Source: Mycobacterium sp. 852013-50091_SCH5140682 (GTDB lineage: Bacteria > Actinomycetota > Actinomycetes > Mycobacteriales > Mycobacteriaceae). From it: 64,000 nt of DNA. The stretch is taken from NCBI RefSeq assembly GCF_001665685.1, contig NZ_LZTB01000100.1, positions 186,001 through 250,000 on the forward strand, read 5' to 3'. The notes under the pieces are model-generated. The model did not search any database, was not told the origin of the DNA, and saw nothing but the letters and a program-made list of their open reading frames with translations. This document shows positions 56,199 to 63,540 of this stretch, piece after piece; the first letter of the stretch is position 1, and every line of letters begins with the position of its first letter. A program made the position numbers and the translations under genes.

Positions 56199-56411
56199 AT
56201 GGCGCGCAACGCCCCTGCCGAGATCAGGATGATCAACAGCATCGCCGCCCATTTCGGACATCTGCACGCGGAACAGGCCGCGGCTGCAGTGGCCGATCAC
56301 ATCGGCCGCTTCTGGGATCCGAGGATGAAACATCAACTGCAGCTGCTGGTTGCCATGGACACCGGTGCGCTCGATCCGGTGGCCCTCGCCGCGACAGTGC
56401 TGCTGCGCTGA
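56199..56411 (+). CDS. fdsD: Formate dehydrogenase delta subunit
   Basis: Small protein of 70 residues, MARNAPAEIRMINSIAAHF then HIGRFWDPRMKHQL, the FdsD signature. It is needed for stability or cofactor insertion of FdsA in relatives. It begins 1 bp after fdsA. In this operon fdhD is not adjacent but lies 1.9 kb downstream. Confidence 0.92.
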   Translation: MARNAPAEIRMINSIAAHFGHLHAEQAAAAVADHIGRFWDPRMKHQLQLLVAMDTGALDPVALAATVLLR

Positions 56412-56434
56412 CGGTACGGCGCACCTGAGCGCAA

Positions 56435-56470
56435 GAGAACTCCGCCGCCCGATCGGGCGGCGGAGTTCTC
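56435..56470. terminator. Perfect 36-nt palindrome ending the fds operon
   Basis: Two perfectly complementary 16-nt arms (56435-56450 and 56455-56470) around GATC. It lies between fdsD and the convergent hypothetical gene, so a two-way terminator is very likely. Confidence 0.85.
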
Positions 56471-56501
56471 CATTTGGCGTTCCGGCGGTGACCTGCGTGG
56501 C

Positions 56502-56837
56502 TTACCGGGCCTTCCGGTTGCGCAGCACGTGGACGCACGCGCCGTTCTGCCCACCGATCCCTTCGTGGTCGACATCGCGCCAGAAGTCCACGTCGTATTG
56601 AGTATCCGGAATCTGGATCACCTCGCGGGACCAGTTCGCGTCGTCGCGCAGATACATCGGTTCCAGCTCGTGCAGGTCGATCTCGAGCCGGTCGATCGCG
56701 TTGCCGATTCTGTCGGTGTCGTTGGCGACCCGACGGATAGCAGGAGAGTCGCCGTACTTCGACATCAGGGCTGTCACACACTGCTGGAGGTGACCTGTCA
56801 CCTGGCGCAGTTCGGCGAGATTGGCGAACGGGGACAT
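56502..56837 (-). CDS. Small conserved-looking protein next to OFA carrier
   Basis: Protein of 111 residues (MSPFANLAELRQVTGHL...VDHEGIGGQNGACVHVLRNRKAR). Helical N-terminal half, acidic middle (HELEPMYL), Cys-containing C-terminus. I do not recognise a family. It is supported by an AGGAGG 4 nt before the ATG, by a normal composition and by its place directly after the OFA carrier gene (38-bp gap). A much longer frame through the carrier gene is a shadow. Possibly an accessory of oxalate transport. Confidence 0.65.
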   Translation of the reverse strand: MSPFANLAELRQVTGHLQQCVTALMSKYGDSPAIRRVANDTDRIGNAIDRLEIDLHELEPMYLRDDANWSREVIQIPDTQYDVDFWRDVDHEGIGGQNGACVHVLRNRKAR

Positions 56838-56875
56838 CGAGCCTCCTGAGTTGGGTTGGGGGATTGGACAGTTCA

Positions 56876-58225
56876 CTAGTGGGGCAGGCCCAGTGCCGGG
56901 TATCCGGGGCGATTCAGCATTCGGGTCATCGCGGCGGCGCACAGGCTGAGCAGGCCGGCGGCGACGAAGAGCAGCGACAGTCCGCGCGACGACAGCATCA
57001 GCGTGGGCAGCCCGACGCCGATGAGGCCGCCGAACAGCTTGGCGCTGTACACCAGGCCGAAGTTGCGCACGGCGTTCCGCTCGCCGAAGTAGTCGGCGAT
57101 GAGGCTGGCGAACAGCGGGTAGAAGGCGCCGCCGGCCAACCCGCCGAGGACGGCGAAAAGCACGAATGCCGTCGGCTGCCCGATGGAGAACGAATAGACG
57201 AGCCCCAACTGCGCGCACCCTTCGAGCGCGAGTACGGCACTGATCGTCCGACGCCTCCCGAATCTGTCCGAGATCCGGCCGGCGACGGTGCGGCCTGCGC
57301 CGTTGACCGCGGCGAGCAGGCCGACCGCCGACGCGCTGACAGCCAACGAAAAGCCGTGGGCCATCGCCATACCGGGCAGATAGGCGACGGGCAGCAGGGC
57401 AGCGGCGGCGGCGAACACCAGGATGAGGTACATGATCACGAACGCGGGAGTCCGGATTGCCTGGCCGGGGGAGTACTGACGTACCGCGCTGACATTGCTG
57501 AGCAGGCTGGGATTCAGCCGCCTGTCGACAGCCCAGACCCGGGGGTCGATGTCCGGCGGCCACCAGGCTGGCGGCGGATCTCGCAGCAGGACACCGCATC
57601 CGGCGACCACGACGAGCACGCCGATGCCGACCGCGGTGAAGATCGCGGACCGGTTGGTGGGTGTCAGGACGGTGGCGAACAGTGCGATCGCAGGCACCGC
57701 GCCGTAGCCGAACGCGCCGGTGACAAAGCCGACCCGCACCCCGCGGCGCTCCGGGTACCACTTCGCGACGGTGGAAGCGCATGTCGCGTAGACGATTCCG
57801 GCGCCGCTGCCGCACAGCACGGAGTATCCGAGCACGGCGAGGACAAAGCTGTCGGTGTAGGCGAGCGTCAGAGGACCGGAGGCGCACAATATCGCCCCGA
57901 CCAGCATGGCGCGGGCCGGGGGAACCGCGGAGCGATGGCTCAGCGTCGCGGTGGGGTAGGCGGCGCCGGCCTGAAACACCAGCCAGAGCGCCAGAACCCA
58001 GTACGCGCCGGTGGCGTTGGACCCCTCCGGAGTGTGCAAGGCGGTGACGGCGACGCCAAAGCCATACTGCAGCACGCCTATTGCCGCCATCGCCGCCCAA
58101 CTGAGCCAGAGCATCCAGGTGCGCGAGCGTCCGATGATGTCGTGCGGTCGCTCGCCGACCCGATACGACCGTCCGCGTAGGTCTCTCACTTCGAGGACCG
58201 TGACTGAGGCAGCGGTGTCAGACAT
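56876..58225 (-). CDS. OFA-family MFS transporter (oxalate/formate antiporter-like), copy 1
   Basis: Major facilitator of 449 residues with twelve predicted helices, first at about residue 37. The N-terminal soluble lead VRDLRGRSYRVGERPHDIIGRSR and the segment KWYPERRGVRVGFVTGAFGYG are characteristic of the oxalate/formate antiporter group. It would exchange oxalate in for formate out, or import oxalate. The ATG at 58225 has GGAGG 5 nt upstream. Divergent from fdhD, with a GntR-type palindrome between. Confidence 0.88.
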   Translation of the reverse strand: MSDTAASVTVLEVRDLRGRSYRVGERPHDIIGRSRTWMLWLSWAAMAAIGVLQYGFGVAVTALHTPEGSNATGAYWVLALWLVFQAGAAYPTATLSHRSAVPPARAMLVGAILCASGPLTLAYTDSFVLAVLGYSVLCGSGAGIVYATCASTVAKWYPERRGVRVGFVTGAFGYGAVPAIALFATVLTPTNRSAIFTAVGIGVLVVVAGCGVLLRDPPPAWWPPDIDPRVWAVDRRLNPSLLSNVSAVRQYSPGQAIRTPAFVIMYLILVFAAAAALLPVAYLPGMAMAHGFSLAVSASAVGLLAAVNGAGRTVAGRISDRFGRRRTISAVLALEGCAQLGLVYSFSIGQPTAFVLFAVLGGLAGGAFYPLFASLIADYFGERNAVRNFGLVYSAKLFGGLIGVGLPTLMLSSRGLSLLFVAAGLLSLCAAAMTRMLNRPGYPALGLPH

Positions 58226-58243
58226 GATGGCCTCCGTAATATT

Positions 58244-58256
58244 GCATACAGTATGT
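58244..58256. promoter_or_regulatory. GntR-type palindrome between OFA carrier and fdhD
   Basis: GCATACAGTATGT matches GCATACNGTATGC with one mismatch. It lies 18 bp upstream of the OFA start and 71 bp upstream of fdhD, suitable for control of both. Confidence 0.65.
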
Positions 58257-58327
58257 GATAGTGTAACTATGACCTGGATCACTTGTCCAGGGATCGCATC
58301 AGTGGGAGCGGGAAAGGGAGTGGCGTT

Positions 58328-59170
58328 GTGGGACGGGTGACCAGTAGTTACCGGGTGATCCGGATGGCCGACGGGGTGGCCTCTGCCCACCCGGACACGC
58401 TGGCCGCCGAGGAGCCGCTGGAGATCAGGGTGGACGGTCGCCCGCTCACCGTGACGATGCGCACCCCCGGCAACGATTTCGACTTGGCCCGTGGCTTTCT
58501 CGTCACCGAGGGAGTGGTGTCGGAGCCTTCCGACATCGCCGGGATCCGATACTGCGCGGGTGCGACGGCCGATGGGGCCAACACGTACAACGTGCTGGAT
58601 GTGCTCATCGGCCCGGGGGTCGAGCCTCCGCGGCGGTCGCTCGAGCGCAACTTCTATACGACCTCCTCGTGCGGCGTGTGCGGCAAGGCCAGCCTCGAAG
58701 CGGTCCGCACCGTCAGCAAGTGGAGCGCCGACGGTGATCCGTTGCGGCTCAGTACCACAACGATCGCGGCTTTGCCCGAGCGGCTCAGGGCGGTTCAGCG
58801 CATCTTCGACCGCACCGGCGGCCTGCATGCGGCCGGCCTGTTCGACGCGGACGGCGTGCTCTGGTGTATTCGGGAGGACGTCGGTCGCCACAATGCCGTG
58901 GACAAGGTCGTCGGGTGGGCGCTGGAGGAGGGGCGGCTGCCGCTGCGCGGGGCCACCCTGATGGTGAGCGGGCGCGCTTCCTTCGAACTGGTGCAGAAGG
59001 CGGCGATGGCCGGGATCCCTTGCCTTGCCGCAGTTTCCGCTCCATCATCGCTGGCCGTCGAGCTGGCCAGGGAGATGGGGATGACGTTGGTCGGCTTCTT
59101 GCGCGGGTCCTCGATGAACGTGTATTCCCGGGCCGAGCGAATCCGGGCGGACGCAGTGCTGCCGTCCTGA
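58328..59170 (+). CDS. fdhD: Formate dehydrogenase accessory sulfurtransferase FdhD
   Basis: Protein of 280 residues starting MGRVTSSYRVIRMADG with the persulfide CxxC motif in SSCGVCGKAS. FdhD transfers sulfur from a desulfurase to the molybdenum cofactor before insertion into formate dehydrogenase. I chose the GTG at 58328, preceded by GGGAG and matching the mycobacterial FdhD N-terminus; a TTG at 58283 is less likely. Converges with gntR, 5 bp apart. Confidence 0.93.
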   Translation: MGRVTSSYRVIRMADGVASAHPDTLAAEEPLEIRVDGRPLTVTMRTPGNDFDLARGFLVTEGVVSEPSDIAGIRYCAGATADGANTYNVLDVLIGPGVEPPRRSLERNFYTTSSCGVCGKASLEAVRTVSKWSADGDPLRLSTTTIAALPERLRAVQRIFDRTGGLHAAGLFDADGVLWCIREDVGRHNAVDKVVGWALEEGRLPLRGATLMVSGRASFELVQKAAMAGIPCLAAVSAPSSLAVELAREMGMTLVGFLRGSSMNVYSRAERIRADAVLPS

Positions 59171-59175
59171 GAGTG

Positions 59176-59907
59176 CTAGTCGGCGGTCTTGCCCGCGAGC
59201 CGCTGCTCGTGATAGGTCTGCCGCGTGCGCTCGGTGTGCTGATGCATGATGCTGCTCGCCAGGGTGGCGTCGCGGGCGGCGATCGCTTTGATCAGTTCGG
59301 CGTGCTCCGCCCAGGCATCGTGGCCGCGGGGCTGCGCGATCGGCAGGTAGTACCAGCGCCATCTGCGCTCGACGAGGCCGATGTGCCTGGCCAGCACGGT
59401 GTTCTGGGCGAGTGAGTTGATCTGCCCGTGCAGGGCGGCGTTGGCTCTGACCAAGGCCTCGGAGTCGTTGATCGCCAGGGCATTCAACCCGTCCTGCTGC
59501 AGCTCCCACAGTCGGTTGACGTCTTCAGGGGTGGCGTGCTCGGCGGCGAGCTGGGCCGAATAGGTTTCGAGAACCGTGCGCACGCCGAGCAGCTGGTCCA
59601 CCTCGTCCTCCGACGGGGTGTGCACGAACGCACCCTGCGCCGGGCGCAGGTCGACCCAGCCGTCGGTCTGCAGGCGCTGCAGGGCTTCTCGGACCGGTTG
59701 CCTACTGACACCGAGGTATTCGGCCAGTTCGTTCTCCACCAGATGCTGGCCTCGCTGCAAGGTGCCCTGCACGATGAGTTCCTGGATGGCGTCGTAGACC
59801 GCCTGTCGTAACGGGGCAGGCCGCTGTACTCGATGCGCGCCGTCGGTCATGTTGCGACGTTGCCCGACCTGGCCGCGCTCACGTGGGCTCGGCGTGGAGA
59901 GTGTCAT
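59176..59907 (-). CDS. GntR/FCD transcriptional regulator of the oxalate-formate region
   Basis: Regulator of 243 residues. N-terminal GntR winged helix (LRQAVYDAIQELIVQGTLQRGQHLVENELAEYLGVSRQPVREALQRLQTDG) and C-terminal FCD domain with acidic and histidine metal/ligand residues (DEVDQLLGVRTVLE, NAALHGQINSLAQN, HAELIKAI, HQHTE). AAGGAG precedes the ATG at 59907. Located inside the oxc/frc/fds/OFA region, with matching palindromic boxes nearby, it is the best candidate for the local regulator; oxalate or an oxalyl-CoA-related acid would be a sensible ligand. Confidence 0.88.
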   Translation of the reverse strand: MTLSTPSPRERGQVGQRRNMTDGAHRVQRPAPLRQAVYDAIQELIVQGTLQRGQHLVENELAEYLGVSRQPVREALQRLQTDGWVDLRPAQGAFVHTPSEDEVDQLLGVRTVLETYSAQLAAEHATPEDVNRLWELQQDGLNALAINDSEALVRANAALHGQINSLAQNTVLARHIGLVERRWRWYYLPIAQPRGHDAWAEHAELIKAIAARDATLASSIMHQHTERTRQTYHEQRLAGKTAD

Positions 59908-59926
59908 GGTGAGCTCCTTCGACCCG

Positions 59927-59949
59927 ATGCTACCTGCGACAGGTAGCAT
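59927..59949. promoter_or_regulatory. Inverted repeat upstream of gntR
   Basis: ATGCTACCTG-CGA-CAGGTAGCAT: perfect 10-bp arms with a 3-nt centre, 20 bp before the gntR start. It could be an operator for autoregulation or a leader hairpin. Confidence 0.6.
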
Positions 59950-59965
59950 ACAGGCTTTCGTATGC
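59946..59965. promoter_or_regulatory. GntR-type half-sites with wide spacing
   Basis: GCATAC and GTATGC half-sites as in the other boxes, but separated by 8 nt (AGGCTTTC) rather than 1. It overlaps the previous inverted repeat by 4 bp and probably belongs to the autoregulated gntR promoter. Confidence 0.5.
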
Positions 59966-60094
59966 AATAAGCAGGCCACCCCACAACCAGTTGCTGGCCG
60001 GTCGTGGCAGGAACAGAACAGAACGCCCCGGGTGGGGGAGTCGTGGTGGCGACCCCCGCACCCGAAGCGTTACAGCGGCGGTGAACCGGAGACT

Positions 60095-61483
60095 TCAGTC
60101 CAGCGCCATCTCCCGTTCGACGCGCAGAGGCTGTCCGGCCGGCGTCGGCGTGGGTGCCTTCAGCTGTGGCTGACGCAAGAAGACCGACAGGAAGGCGCAG
60201 ACGATTCCGACCGAACCGGCGATGACGAATGCGGTGCCGTAGCCCCACGTGTCGACCACAACGGCGCCGAGTCCGGCGCCGACGAGCCCGGAGACCAACT
60301 TCGAGCTGTAGACCAGGCCGTAGTTGGTGGCGTTGTTGTTCTCTCCGAAGTAGTCGGCGGTCATCGCCGCGAAGAGCGGGAAGATCGCACCGCCGCCGAA
60401 TCCGGAGACCATCGACGCCAACAGGAACAGCGGCATGCTGCCGATCGAGCCGGAGAAGTACACCGCGTACTGGGCCAGCCCGAGCACCACGCACACGATG
60501 ATCAACGTGTCTCGACGTCCGCAGCGGTCGGAGATCCAGCCGATCACGCCGCGCCCGGTGCCGTTGATGATGGCCTTCAGGCTCATGGCCAGCGCCACGA
60601 TCCCGCCGGCAAACCCCATCTCCTTGCCGAAGGGAACCTGCATGGCGATTCCGAAGATGTTGATGCCCGCCGTGCACAGCAGCACGAACCACATCAGTGG
60701 GAGGATGCCGGTCTTGATCGCCTCCATGGGGGTGAATTGCTTGACCGCAGGCGGATTCTTGAGCAGTGCGCGGCGAATCCGGGGGTCCTCGTTGATCCGC
60801 AGCGGGTCGACGTGCGGAGGCCACCAGTTCTTCGGCGGATCCTTGAAGAAGAATCCACTGACCGCCACCAGGCCGGCGAGGAACACCCCTACCGCGAGCA
60901 GGAGGCTCTTGTAGTTGCTGACCTCCAGGTACGAGGTGAACAGGAAGATGAACGGCACCGAACCGTACGCGAAGCCGCCGTTGACGAAGCCGGTCTTGCC
61001 GCCCTTGCGTTCCGGATACCATTTGCCGACCATGTTCACGCAGGTCGCGTAGACGAAACCAGCTGCGGCACCACCGATTACGCCAAATCCCAGATAGGCG
61101 AAGACGACGTTCGGGGAGTAGGCCAGCGCCAGGTAGCCGACGAGGGCGCCGACGGCGCCGACCATCATCGCGCTCTTTGCCGAGAGTTTGCCGCTCTCCC
61201 TGAGCTTTCCGGCCGGGAACGCCACTGCCGCCTGGAAGAACACCCAGACCCCCAACAGCCAGAAAATGTGGCCGTGCCCCCAACGGTGTGCGTCGACGAG
61301 AGTGTCCTCGGCCGAGGTGAACGCGTACTCGGAGGAGCTGATGGCCATCATTGCGAGCCAGGGCAGCCATACCATCCACGCCCGTGACCGTCCGAGGATG
61401 TCCCGGTCGGTTTCCCCGATCCGGTACACCCTCCCGTTGTCGTCGATCACCTCGCGGTATGACGACGGAGCTGGTGCATTCAT
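60095..61483 (-). CDS. OFA-family MFS transporter (oxalate/formate antiporter-like), copy 2
   Basis: Major facilitator of 462 residues, paralogue of the carrier at 56876-58225: same N-terminal soluble lead (REVIDDNGRVYRIGETDRDILGRSR), the KWYPERKGGKTGFVNGGFAYG signature and twelve helices. It follows the CoA-transferase gene (61548-62774) with a 64-bp gap holding a GTATAC half-site and a GGAGATTC-type ribosome site, so the two are probably co-transcribed. The 187-bp gap to gntR contains gntR's promoter on the same strand. Confidence 0.88.
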   Translation of the reverse strand: MNAPAPSSYREVIDDNGRVYRIGETDRDILGRSRAWMVWLPWLAMMAISSSEYAFTSAEDTLVDAHRWGHGHIFWLLGVWVFFQAAVAFPAGKLRESGKLSAKSAMMVGAVGALVGYLALAYSPNVVFAYLGFGVIGGAAAGFVYATCVNMVGKWYPERKGGKTGFVNGGFAYGSVPFIFLFTSYLEVSNYKSLLLAVGVFLAGLVAVSGFFFKDPPKNWWPPHVDPLRINEDPRIRRALLKNPPAVKQFTPMEAIKTGILPLMWFVLLCTAGINIFGIAMQVPFGKEMGFAGGIVALAMSLKAIINGTGRGVIGWISDRCGRRDTLIIVCVVLGLAQYAVYFSGSIGSMPLFLLASMVSGFGGGAIFPLFAAMTADYFGENNNATNYGLVYSSKLVSGLVGAGLGAVVVDTWGYGTAFVIAGSVGIVCAFLSVFLRQPQLKAPTPTPAGQPLRVEREMALD

Positions 61484-61547
61484 ACTGGTCGAATCTCCTT
61501 CTCGTTTTGTATACTGCCGACTGTCTTCGTTTCTGGTGGCGGAATTC

Positions 61548-62774
61548 TCAGATGACCCCCTTCGCTTTCAAGCCCGGGAGCAGATGCCCGAGCCCGAGTT
61601 CGTTGCTGTAGACGTCCTCGTTGTGCTCGCCCAGAAGGGGGGAGCGATGGACGTCGACGGGGGAATCCGACAGCTTGATCGGGCATCCGACGGTCGCGAA
61701 CTCACCCCGCTCGGGGTGCGCGACCCGGACCACCATCTCATTAGCCGCCAGTGACCGATCGGCGATGATTTCCTGAGTGGAGAGAATGGGCCCGCAGGGA
61801 ATGTGGTGGGCGGTCAGCGCTTCCAGCACCTGCCATTTGCCGAGGTGCATGGACCATTCCTCGATGAGTTGGAACATCTTGTCGAGCTTGTCGAGGCGCG
61901 CCTGGGGTGTGCTCCACTCCGGATCGGTCGCGAGTTCGGGCCGGCCGATCAGGTTTGCCAACGGTGCCCACCCCACCGGCTGGACAACCACGTAGATGTA
62001 GTCGTTGGAGCCTCCGGGGGCACATTTCACGGCCCAGCCCGGCTGGCCGCCGCCGGAGGCGTTGCCCGACCGCGGGACGCAGTTGCTGAATTCTTTGTTG
62101 GGATATTCGCCCAGCGGGCCCGTCGCAAGCCGTTGGTGGTCACGCAACTTGACGCGACACAGGTTCAGGACCGCATGCTGCATGGCGACGGTGACTCGTT
62201 GTCCGCGGCCGGTGTACTCACGTTGATACAGCGCGGCCAGGATGCCGGCCACGGCGTGGATGCCGGTGCCGGAATCCCCGATCTGCGCACCCGTGGCCAG
62301 AGGCGGGCCGTCCTCGAAGCCAGTGGTGCTCATCGACCCGCCCATGGCCTGCGCGATGACTTCATAGGCCTTGAAGTGGGTGTACGGGCCGTCGCCGAAG
62401 CCCTTGATGGACGCGAAGATCAACCGCGGGTTGATGCGCCGCAGCTCGTCCCATCCGAAGCCCATGCGTTCGATGGCTCCCGGACCGAAGTTCTCGGCGA
62501 GGATGTCGAAACGCGGCAGTAGCTCAGCAAAAATCCGCTTGCCCTCAGGGGCTTTCATGTTGAGCGTGATGCTGCGCTTGTTGCAGTTGAGCATCGTGAA
62601 GTAGAGGCTGTCGACGTCGGGTATGTCCCGCAGCTGCTTTCGCGTGACGTCGCCGGAGGGCGCCTCCAGTTTCACGACGTCGGCGCCGAGCCAGGCCAGG
62701 ATCTGTGTGCATGACGGGCCGGACTGGACGTGGGTCATGTCCAGGACGCGCACGCCTTCGAGTGCCTTCCTCAA
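61548..62774 (-). CDS. Class III CoA-transferase (Frc paralogue)
   Basis: CoA-transferase of 408 residues with catalytic Asp167 in QIGDSGTG, the glutamine in THVQSGPSCTQ and the glycine loop SGGGQPGW. It is a full-length relative of the frc product and has the conserved RDHQRLATGPLGEYPN region. A different acceptor or donor acid (for instance another dicarboxylate) is possible. Coupled by position to the second OFA carrier. Confidence 0.87.
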   Translation of the reverse strand: MRKALEGVRVLDMTHVQSGPSCTQILAWLGADVVKLEAPSGDVTRKQLRDIPDVDSLYFTMLNCNKRSITLNMKAPEGKRIFAELLPRFDILAENFGPGAIERMGFGWDELRRINPRLIFASIKGFGDGPYTHFKAYEVIAQAMGGSMSTTGFEDGPPLATGAQIGDSGTGIHAVAGILAALYQREYTGRGQRVTVAMQHAVLNLCRVKLRDHQRLATGPLGEYPNKEFSNCVPRSGNASGGGQPGWAVKCAPGGSNDYIYVVVQPVGWAPLANLIGRPELATDPEWSTPQARLDKLDKMFQLIEEWSMHLGKWQVLEALTAHHIPCGPILSTQEIIADRSLAANEMVVRVAHPERGEFATVGCPIKLSDSPVDVHRSPLLGEHNEDVYSNELGLGHLLPGLKAKGVI

Positions 62775-62960
62775 GGCCGTCCCCTTATGTGTGATCGCTC
62801 GGGTTCGTCGCCTTCGACGTCTCGCGTCGGGGTCGAACCACAGATGGATCAGCGACCGCTTGCCGGACCCGGCACAGCTGCAGCTGTCGTCGACTACTCA
62901 GTGCGTTGTGTGAAGGCGGTCACGGATCGGTCGAGAACGTAACCGACATCACATCGAACC

Positions 62961-62979
62961 GTATACTTCATACAATCTG
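62961..62979. promoter_or_regulatory. GTATAC-containing element upstream of CoA-transferase
   Basis: GTATACTTCATACAATCTG. The stretch ATACTNNATACAATCTG is shared with 47070-47086 near the LysR start. Two ATAC half-sites in direct orientation suggest a regulator site, about 190 bp upstream of the minus-strand CoA-transferase start. Confidence 0.4.
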
Positions 62980-63435
62980 GACGCAATACCCGAATTTCCT
63001 GTTGATTCCCTGGAGGTTCTTGACAGCCTCGGTCGCGGGGGAGTGCAGGTCGGTTCTCGTGATGCGTGTCTGGGCGGGTGTGTGGTTGCCTGCCGCCCCA
63101 GCCAACCGGGTGGCGACGATTCGGTCCGCGCGTAGGCGGGATCGGGAGGGGCATCCCGGATATCGATCTAATTCCTTGCAGTACAGGATATTTGGTGGTC
63201 GTGCCGTGCGGCTCGGGCCCGCCTTCATGGCGGCATCGGGGTGAAACTTTGTGGCGTGCGGGCGGTTTGCGGCCACCTTGGGAAGTGGCGGGACCGGGGT
63301 GGGCCGTTCGGAGGTTCGGCGCCGATGTCCCGCGGGGTGATTCGTCGGGGCGGTACGGCCGCATGGCGAGAAATCTGTGAGTACTTGGGAAATGCTGGAC
63401 AAATCGGTGTTACGCATACCACACTGTCGTCTACC

Positions 63436-63448
63436 TCATACGGTATGC
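63436..63448. promoter_or_regulatory. GntR-type palindrome upstream of right-end CoA-transferase
   Basis: TCATACGGTATGC matches GCATACNGTATGC with one mismatch at the first base. It is 93 bp upstream of the ATG at 63541. Confidence 0.6.
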
Positions 63449-63540
63449 AATGTTGTGATCCACATCATCCATCCGCAGCTGCAGGATGGATCCCCGGGCC
63501 CACGACGGCGCAACCTTCTGCCAGTGAAGGAAGTTGAGTC

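Larger units (their letters stand above)
62775..63540. other. 766-bp divergent intergenic region between two CoA-transferase genes
   Basis: No gene is supported: the short open frames on either strand have no homology and no consistent ribosome site. It contains an element GTATACTTCATACAATC (62961-62977) similar to one upstream of lysR, a lone GCATAC at 63414-63419, the palindrome TCATACGGTATGC at 63436-63448 and, before the right-hand gene, a GAAGGAAG ribosome site. A small RNA or long leader cannot be excluded. Confidence 0.6.

Noticed and set aside
54701..56242. 513-codon minus-strand frame opposite fdsA
   Set aside because: No homology, antisense to a well-supported gene.
56502..58100. 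Open frame of 532 codons on the minus strand running through the OFA carrier
   Set aside because: Only its last 111 codons have a ribosome site and normal composition; the rest is an out-of-frame shadow of the carrier.
62894..63417. Short overlapping frames in the CoA-transferase intergenic region
   Set aside because: No ribosome sites, no recognisable protein features and frames on both strands of equal quality.
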